Below are positions 56,101 to 64,000 of a stretch of 64,000 nucleotides of DNA, in pieces (position 1 is the first letter of the stretch; every line of letters begins with the position of its first letter). The translations under genes were made by a program, and so were the position numbers. This stretch comes from Neelides folsomi. Taxonomy: Eukaryota; Arthropoda; Collembola; Neelipleona; Neelidae. The notes under the pieces were generated by a model. It was given only the letters and a program-made list of their open reading frames with translations. It had not been told where the DNA came from and did not search any database. Where the stretch lies: NCBI GenBank assembly GCA_034687125.1, contig JAQGBZ010000224.1, forward strand, positions 1-64,000, in the 5' to 3' direction.

Positions 56101-59100
56101 TTTTCATAAATGGAACAAATATTTTCAATTGTGGCTAAAAGGGAGCAGAAAACAATTAAGATATTTCAATTTTTAGTTAATTAAAGTAGTGAAAGTCAAG
56201 TTGAACAACATCACGCGAGTTTATAAATTAATGGCACTTGATATCCCTTAATATTCTCGGAAGAACCCCAATGGGTCATTATTAAAACTGGAGATGTGTA
56301 ATAGTCTTCTCAGAATCCTTTATTGCCGGCCCTGAGTGGTAAATTAAACCTTTGGTTCCATTCGACCCGTTAATTTGATAAACCAAGCTAATTCCATTGA
56401 TCACTCTAGCCGTTCACGTCTAATGATTTGAAACCAATGGGAGTTGTAAGACTTAATGAGTTAATAGATTTAATTTCATATCGACTTTAAATAAAAAGAC
56501 CACCAATGTGTAAAGCAATTGTTATTAATTTTATGAAAATAATTATTCTCTTTATAAGTGCAAATCTAAATGTACATAGTACTTGTAATCACACAAATAG
56601 ATTTAATTGGCCTTTTAAATATTGCAGCGGAGATCCTGACAAAAATGATAACTGGGGGAATACTGCTCTTCACTTTACAGCAGCTCGGGGCCATTTGAAC
56701 TGTGTAACGTTTCTTGTCAATTTTGAAGGTAAACACATTTAATTTAGTATTTATTTCATTCAAAATTCATTTTAACAATTTCCTTAATATTCTCATATTT
56801 ACTGAAGGATCCAATTCCTCAGTATAGTTTGCATTATTAAGTAAATACTGCACTGATTGTATTAGCAAATGCAATATGTTTTGTAAGAATGTTTTTTAAT
56901 ATTTCTCTAAACCTGTGTTTTTCTTTAGTAAACATGTGGGCAATGGATATTGATTTCCATACACCTAAAGATCTCGCCGGAATCAATAACAGGGAAGAAA
57001 TCCTCAGATTTCTCGATGCATCAATGGCCAAAGCTGAAACCAAAGACAAGAAAAAGGTACGGGTTGAGTTAATTACTCCAAATGACATTTTAATAAGGTC
57101 AAATGGTCCTCATATGCTAAATATGAAACTTTAAAGCAATTTCCTAATCGTTAGCACTTAGTTTTAACTTGAGCGTAAATTAGTTTGAAACAAAGTTGAA
57201 CTTTAGTTGGAATTAGGCAAATTCGCAAAAACTTATAACACATGTGCTTTGTAGAAATTAAACAAAACGTGTTATAATAAATATATCGGTTTATGTGAGT
57301 CACATACTTATGTATAATCCCTTTGCAATCTCATTACAACTGTTCACTTTGGATTTTCCTCTAAAAGTGAGTCAAACTCTCAACTCCCCAATATGCATAC
57401 AGATGAGTTTGAGACTTGGCTTGATCCTTCCTGTTAAACCTATGCATTATTTTACAAGTAGTCCTTTATGTAAAGTTGGGAGCATTAATCCTAAGTAGAT
57501 TGATATGCATGAGGTTTCATGATGGGGTTGAGCCGGGTGCTGACAGAGCAATCTGTTAAAAGCATCCAGATTTCTGTCACTGAACAGAAAAGTCGCGTTA
57601 AATACATGTTTGGTCGGACAATGCGACAATGATGAATTGGAAGGTTTCAATTTCGGAAATGCTTCCCAAGTGAACTTTTAATCTCTCCCCAAATAGTAAA
57701 TCTATCGAAGGTGAACCATTTCTCAACTCTTTTCAATAACGTAATAAGAGTGAGTGAGGGTTTGGATCCGGACAGTTGAGATTGGGGGATTTCTTTCATG
57801 GGATCGGTTTCACTCTTGAAGGAAGGATGGTACAATCCGCTTAGTCCTACACTTTCATTTTGACAATTGATCCCCTTCAAGAATGGGAATGAAGGAGTGT
57901 TTAAATGGACATGGACGACATGAGTAAATAATCACTTGATTCTGTTTACACCTCCAACCAGGTGAAGGTCTACAAGGAAAAGGCTTTAAAAGACGCAGAG
58001 AAGCGGGCGAAGGATTTCGACAAATTGCAGAAGAAAGCGAGTCGAGCTCTCGAAGAAGAACAAAGACGATTGTCTGAACAAAGGAAGCAAATGGAGAGGA
58101 AGGGCGGGAAGGGGAATGAAGACTCTGCGACCGACCAGCGACCCAAAATGGGATTCCTAAGCCTCCGAAAAGACACGAAGCTGATTCATGGCCAAAGCCC
58201 CAAATTTTCCGAAATCGTCACGAATTCCCAGCAGACCGGGACGGGAAAAAGTCGCGGCACGGCTTCTGGCGTCTCCGCCGTTTACAAAAAAGTCCAACAA
58301 AGGAAGACAAAGAATTCCGCGACCGGCACAGGATCCGACTTCAAAGTGAGTTCTTATTCTTCTCCACTCAATTCCCAGGAAATCAATTACTCTCCTTTTT
58401 ATACCAACACCCCTCATTCTCTTTTATACATATCTGTATTTATCTATCTCATATGCCGTATTTATCTATCTCACATGCTGTATTTACTATTTAGGTGGCT
58501 GAAATCGAGAGCGGGGGGAAAAGATCCGTGCGGAGTCTCTCGGGGCTCCAGCGGGATTCTCAAGTCATGTATGTTCCCAAGTACGATGTTGGCGGAGTGG
58601 CCGGACGGAGAGGGAAGATTTCAGGCCTCTTCGACAACGAGGACGACATCGAAGAGGAAGAGAATGAAGATGACGGAGAAAAGACAGTGATTCCTCGATC
58701 CCTCTCTCAACCCAATTACCTCCATCATGTGGGAACAGACTCGGGGTTCAATGACGACAACGCACTTCCGCACAATACAGTTTCCATTTTCGAGCGGCCG
58801 GGATTCGGGTCCGTCGCCTTCCGAAATACCATGTCCTCCACAATGAGCAACTTTCCTAATATGAACAATGGCCAAAGACGGTCTCTTCATCTTCCGGAAC
58901 TCACAGAAGAACAGAGAGACTCTATTGGATCGGCTGGAAGTTTGAACCGGCGAGCGAGTAATCAAGAAGGACCATGGGACGAACTTGATGTTGCTTCTGA
59001 TGAAGGTCTTTATTTATTATACGTCTTCCATTCACATTCCACTCGAGGCTGTTTTAGCAGCTTTTCAGCTTTGGGCAATGGCCCATTATTAATTTCCTGT

Positions 59101-62100
59101 AATTTATTAGCAAGGCCAAGTCACTCCTTTTATACTAGAAAATGTAAACATAATTAGTTGACTATGCTTTCTTATATAATGTTATCTTTTCTTATAAATG
59201 GCCTCTTTAAGAAAGCCATAAATACCATATACCTATTATTATTTATTTAGAACTTCAGTTGTACTTTGTAGTATTTATACTACAAATAACTATAATATTA
59301 ATGAAGCACTCCATTAACTTTTTTAGAGGGTTTTTAAAAATTTATATAATAGTAAATTGTAAAAGCCTGTTTTGAATGAACCAATTACACCTAAAATATA
59401 TGTAAGATATGGTAGCAAAAGATGTATTAAATATTTTGACCATATTTAATATCAAAGTTAAACCATGCAGGAATATTGTACAGTTATGGAGATTGAAATA
59501 AGCAGAGAATTTCTCTTTAATTTGATTTTGAAACCATGTCTTGAAATTCTTTTGTATATTGCACAGCGGCTTTTATGTGCTTATTCTTGATTACCATATT
59601 TTACTTGTGCAATGTAAGTATGTATGGTACTTTATAGAGCAATTATCCTCAAACTATATAAAGCACAAACACGAATATTAACGAAGGATCAAAAAGTGCT
59701 TTCTCCATCTACCCACTTCATGCTTCCTTTTTCATGGAAATGAGAAGTGATGAATTGAGGCGAGAACAAAGGGATCATTGCTTCTAGAAATATACAGAGA
59801 CTTGAGAAAGAAAATTGGAGAAAAGGAGCCCTCTGAGCCGTTTTCTTTTCTTCTATCAATTCCTACACAAAGAATACAAACAGAGAAACAGAGATACATC
59901 CAATCATACCAACCATCCTTAACATATCTCGTGTTTCAAGTGTAAGGTTGATATTGTATTCAGCTAAAGGAATATGCTGACAATAAAGGAAGTTCTAAAC
60001 ACACGTACTGAATTTCAAATTTTACAATACATATTGCCAGACACGTATTACTTGACAGTAACATTCAAGTTCTTTGATCTTTGATCTCTTCTTAACTTCT
60101 CTTCGTTTGATTTTAATTAACGTTAATAATAGTTCAAATATGACATATTTATGTTATATGAGTTCATTTGAATTACAACAGATCTGCTTATAATGATGCT
60201 TAAACTCTCTTACATTTACTTACATTTAGTTAGAGTTTGAAATTCGAACAAAGAATAACTGAGAAACTTTTTAGAACAACAAGGAGATTAAATTATGGGA
60301 AATTTACCAGTTTGGCAAATACACCACTTTTACCATAAGAAGGGTGAAATCTAGGATTTTCAATCTGTATTGGGGCTTAGATTCACAAAGTAAACATTAA
60401 GAGTGACAAATGTTCAAAGGGATACTATTAAGTACTACTATAAAGGAAAGAATGAGAACCAGAATATAATATATAAGTAGTTAAATATTTTCAAGTACCT
60501 TCACAAATTTACTTACATTGCCGTAATACATTGTTTACGCAACTTTGATAAGTAGGGAAGACTTATAAGTTTGTGTGTACAATTTCTAATCTATATTTCC
60601 TTTGATAAGAAGGCTCAAAGTTGTTGAAATTAAGTTACGGGGGATTTACAAGGGTCGAATCCCCTCCGAATCTCGATCGCTCATAAATGGCCCTAATCTC
60701 ATATAATACTTATTGTGAATACAAATTGAGAAATTGAGGAAATCTTCGGATAAACCTTCCAAAGTTGATTTAAATTTCACCTCACATTTCTCATTTAATC
60801 CATTAGAATTTAAAATCTTCTTCTTCTCCGACCCAATTCCCCCAAAGTGCTATCTGGGCAAGAGAGAGATCAAATTTTAATCATCCACTTCTTAATAATT
60901 TTCAGATGACGAGAGTGAAAGCGGTCCGTTGGAACTTTTCCTTGCTGCTGCCGGCTTAGCGAGCTACATCCCAAAGTTTCTCAAAGAAAGGATTGATTTA
61001 GAGGTAATGTCATATAAGGAATGCTATACCAATTAATATTATTTCATATCAAATTTTTCATCCGACTAACCCAGAGACCTTACAAGAATAAGAAAAGGAT
61101 AAATACTTTTTGAGCTCGTAACTTTAGAATAATATTTTTCCCTTTTGATATGAGCCTTCATCGATACTCGTTACGTCGTTACTCATCCAAATTTTTGTTT
61201 TCCTTTGCCAAATTTTGACAATAAAGTTTGAGTCTCCTATACTTGGACATGTATTGCTAATAATTTCAGAACATCCTGTATGTTAATTTACAAAAATCTG
61301 AGTCGGTCTTTGAAGAAGTTTTGATAAATTTCCTTAATGACACGTTTGCGGTTCCCTTGTTGAATCTTTGACTCAACTTTATTTCTCAGCCCTTTTTATC
61401 TTTTAACTCCGCAAGAGCTTGTATGGAATAACTTTGTCATTGTCTCTTATCTCCTGTAGTGGATGAAATTAACAATTTGTTCTTCTCATCCTTCTGCTTC
61501 ACTCGTTTTATGAACTCCCCTCCACTCCCGAATCATATGAGGAGGCGACGACGAGGTCTTTTCTAGCATTTATTCCTTCACGGAGTCGATTCCTCCTTTT
61601 CTGGAACAGTTCCAGCATCAGATGAGGAACAATTCCCTTTTCTCTCACCCGCCACGAGCTCCATAACCTTCCATGTTAATCCACCTTTATTTTTATTTCT
61701 TCGCCCGACCACAAATACTGGAGAGAAGAATAAGTATGCTCCTTTCTAATGTGATTCAAATTCTCCCATAATTTTTCTTACCCGGCGCTAAAACACCATA
61801 ATAAACGTTCCTCTACCTCTTTTCGACATTCTAATGAATTATGCAAAAGGTCGGCCATGATATCACTGTTAAGGACCCCATTCCTTTTACTTGTACTTTT
61901 CCTAAGAACTATTATGATGTATTATTCAGTGCGAACATTAAGTTCGCTCACTTAAACAGGCTTGGAGTGAAATAAGGCCAACATTAAATATAAAATAATC
62001 TAGTGCATATTATGTCTAATAAATATTTAACATCAACATACAAAATATCATACGGCAATACTTTGTAGATTTATGAAAAGAAAATATATACTCAGTACAA

Positions 62101-63068
62101 GTAGCAAGTTTATTTGTTTAATTATCAAGATTTATTTGAACGTGTTTTAAATCTGCTAAACATTGTAGCTGTCTTTTCTTAATTAAGGAATGAATGCCTT
62201 CCAGTACACAAATGTATAAATTAAACATGAATTAATTTACTAAAAACAATTCATAATTACAAAATTGTTGTCGCAATATTTACTCACTCAAGTTGAATCT
62301 TTCTCTTTGGTATTGTTCCTTAAGGTAAATCTTTGTTCCTCCTTGTTTTAGGCTCTTGTATTGGCTTTTTAAGTCAAGCATGAAACGAGCTCATTTGATT
62401 AGTTATGGTACACTTAAATGGATACGAATTGCCATTTAAATAAAAATGTGCGTGGGGGAAAGTTCCCTTAGGAGTGTAAAAGTTCAATTGGTACACATGT
62501 CGCAAAAGATGTTTTGAATGATGGAGAATTGAGTTATGTAGTTTCCAACAGAGTACGTTTACCTAATGTATCCCATTTTCCATTCCTGCTATTCCGTGAT
62601 CCAAAGAAGAATCCATCAATGTGGCAGAATAAATCTCTTGGCATTCTCGCTCTACTTATTTCTCCAGAAGACTTTCGTCTCCTCGAGGAATTACATGAAC
62701 CAGGTTTTGGCATCATTTAACCCACCCTCACTGAGTGAGATCAAAGTTTAATCATAAAGTTTCTTCTCACAATCAATCTCTTTTTTAATTTATTCATGTA
62801 GAGCATTTTGTAAGCCATTTAGCACATATAAGGGGGGTTCCTAAATGGAAAAAAGTTATTAAGTTTTTCTCTATTAAAAGTATGGGAATATTATAGGCTT
62901 TATCTTACATGGATGATTAAATTTTTCCAGACCCTCGTTCTCCTCAAAGAAGACGATTTAAAGCAGCTTGGGATCGAAATGGGCCCACGGAGAAAACTGT
63001 TGAAATCCATTGCAGACAGACAACAAGCGATGGAACGTCCCGGAGAAGTGATCGATAGCCGATTATAA
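53134..63068 (+). CDS. USH1G: SANS / Usher syndrome type 1G scaffold protein (ankyrin repeats + SAM)
   Basis: Scaffold of the Usher adhesion complex; in vertebrates SANS binds harmonin and myosin VIIA at stereocilia tips and in microvilli. Exons: 53134-53156, 53973-54116, 56628-56728, 56929-57056, 57962-58345, 58495-59005, 60906-61003, 62931-63068; 1527 nt, 508 aa (human 461). The 23-nt first exon gives MSSDRYHK, matching the family start MNDQYHR. Ankyrin repeats (about 8-125) contain [35 protein letters not shown] and [16 protein letters not shown] coiled, charged central region (133-220) follows, then [18 protein letters not shown] and GPWDELD, all conserved SANS blocks. The SAM domain (about 436-495) ends [20 protein letters not shown]. 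The C-terminus SRL is a class I PDZ ligand, as in human (TEL). Long introns 2, 6 and 7 contain no other gene. Confidence 0.95.
54117..56627 (+). other. USH1G intron 2
   Basis: A 2.5-kb intron, mostly AT-rich, containing the near-perfect 172-bp hairpin described separately. No coding sequence was recognised on either strand. Confidence 0.6.
54492..54663. repeat. Near-perfect 59-bp-arm hairpin (foldback MITE)
   Basis: Arms 54492-54550 and 54605-54663 are inverted copies matching at 57 of 59 positions, beginning TATTCCAGCCCGGAAAGGAC, around a 54-nt loop. The GAGTTTGAACGAACCGC segment resembles GAATTTGAAAGATCCGC in the hairpin near 32990, so they are probably related elements. Confidence 0.88.
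59006..60905 (+). other. USH1G intron 6
   Basis: A 1.9-kb AT-rich intron. The exon frame reads through for some 50 codons, but the translation loses any resemblance to SANS directly after DELDVASDE, so the donor at 59006 is preferred. Nothing else was recognised. Confidence 0.55.
61004..62930 (+). other. USH1G intron 7
   Basis: A 1.9-kb intron inside the SAM domain coding region. Short open frames near 62510-62750 have no recognisable homology. No repeat or RNA gene was seen. Confidence 0.55.
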
Positions 63069-64000
63069 ATTTAAAATGAAACACGTCTTATGCTCGGGCA
63101 TAAAATAATTCGTTTATGTGGGGAGACGTAAATTATGTTAAGATTTAAACTTTAAACTTTAAACTAAACAAATGCACCATTTTATTCCTCCAGTCGATAA
63201 TTTAAGAATTTTGAGTCATTTAATACATGCTGATAAAGGTTACCAATTGTGAGAAGCTATTACATTCTATTAGATGGCTAAGGTTGAATACCTACATAGG
63301 ATTTTATTTGTTTGTCATTTGTTTCAATACGAGTAATAGAGTATTTAATCTTATTAGCTATAATTTATTATTATGTACAATTAATTAAAATATTTAATAT
63401 TGATTCAAAAAGTTAATTATTTTGAGGTTGACAAATATAATAAGCCCAAATTGTTATAATGATAATGATTTTGTGGTAATATTTAAATATAATTACTTAT
63501 TGTGCATACGTTATTTTATTGTTTTATGATAAAGTGGAATGGGCGAAAAGTATGATAATATGTGAACGTGATACAAAAGTATTAGTCTATGCAATTTGAA
63601 TAATTTTCTGTATACAGATATGGTTTGCAAATAATTTAATTTATAATGGTATGCAATTGTTTAACTAATTGTAATAATTATAATTGAATAAATACCATCA
63701 AAATACTTATATGGTCTGTATTAATATTTAATAAAGTAATAAAAGTTAATATTTCAAATTCATTTACTGTAAATTACATAACATATCATACCTGTATAAC
63801 GATCATAAATGTTACAAGTACGTTTAGTACTGTAGTACGTATGTAGGTAGGTATTCACTATTGTTGTGTTTATATGAATATATCTAACAAAGATCCCATT
63901 ATAAGAATTATACTGATATACCAATTGATATACAACCTTATGATTCGAAATTGGCTAAGCAAAGAAAGTGCCAAGAAAGAAATATTTGAGATCTGGCGAA
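63069..64000. other. 3' flank of USH1G
   Basis: AT-rich sequence with several AATAAA-like hexamers, probably 3' UTR followed by intergenic DNA. Nothing else is seen to the window end. Confidence 0.4.

Noticed and set aside
59006..59157. Extension of USH1G exon 6 by read-through
   Set aside because: Similarity to SANS stops exactly at the donor, and the next exon joins in frame as DEDDESESG, as in the family.
60640..60690. tRNA-like GGGTCGAATCCC
   Set aside because: No GTTCRA loop and no cloverleaf could be drawn upstream.

Overview
This is a AT-rich, intron-rich eukaryotic window. Every gene is split by GT-AG introns and encodes animal (metazoan) proteins. Several introns are only 76-160 bp. 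Gene content (MRE11, COX17, U2AF large subunit, synaptotagmin-17, a meltrin-type ADAM, SANS/USH1G) and base composition suggest an invertebrate, most likely an arthropod such as a copepod. That placement is an inference.

Layout: MRE11 (minus, 1188-4264) and COX17 (plus, 5017-5308) are divergent across about 750 bp. U2AF2 (plus, 6006-9697) follows. A synaptotagmin-17-like gene (minus, 11106-18855) comes next, then about 5.5 kb without a recognised gene but with one GC-rich, coding-like island. The largest surprise is a mesothelin/otoancorin/stereocilin-superfamily gene (minus, 24312-33762, 18 exons, 1208 aa) with a signal peptide, two furin-type sites and a GPI-type tail. A 20-exon ADAM metalloprotease (minus, 37441-47278, 1591 aa) has a very long proline-rich cytoplasmic tail. 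An isolated plus-strand exon (48549-48633) looks like the N-terminus of complex I subunit NDUFA9. USH1G/SANS (plus, 53134-63068, 8 exons, 508 aa) closes the window.

I rebuilt the exon chains by hand. For all seven multi-exon genes every junction keeps phase, and the summed exon lengths are multiples of three: 1995, 195, 1422, 1461, 3627, 4776 and 1527 nt.

The genes do not form one pathway. MRE11 is DNA repair, COX17 is mitochondrial copper delivery and U2AF2 is splicing. The synaptotagmin is vesicle traffic, and the ADAM and mesothelin-like proteins are furin-processed surface proteins. SANS is an actin/adhesion scaffold. Mesothelin-family and USH1G homologues are both linked to hair-cell function in vertebrates, so their proximity here is curious, though probably chance.

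Non-coding structure is mainly small DNA transposons: two TA-flanked inverted-repeat elements, a decayed mariner/Tc1 copy with transposase remnant, and three related foldback hairpins. One hairpin was split by a later insertion whose TA duplication can be read directly from the sequence.
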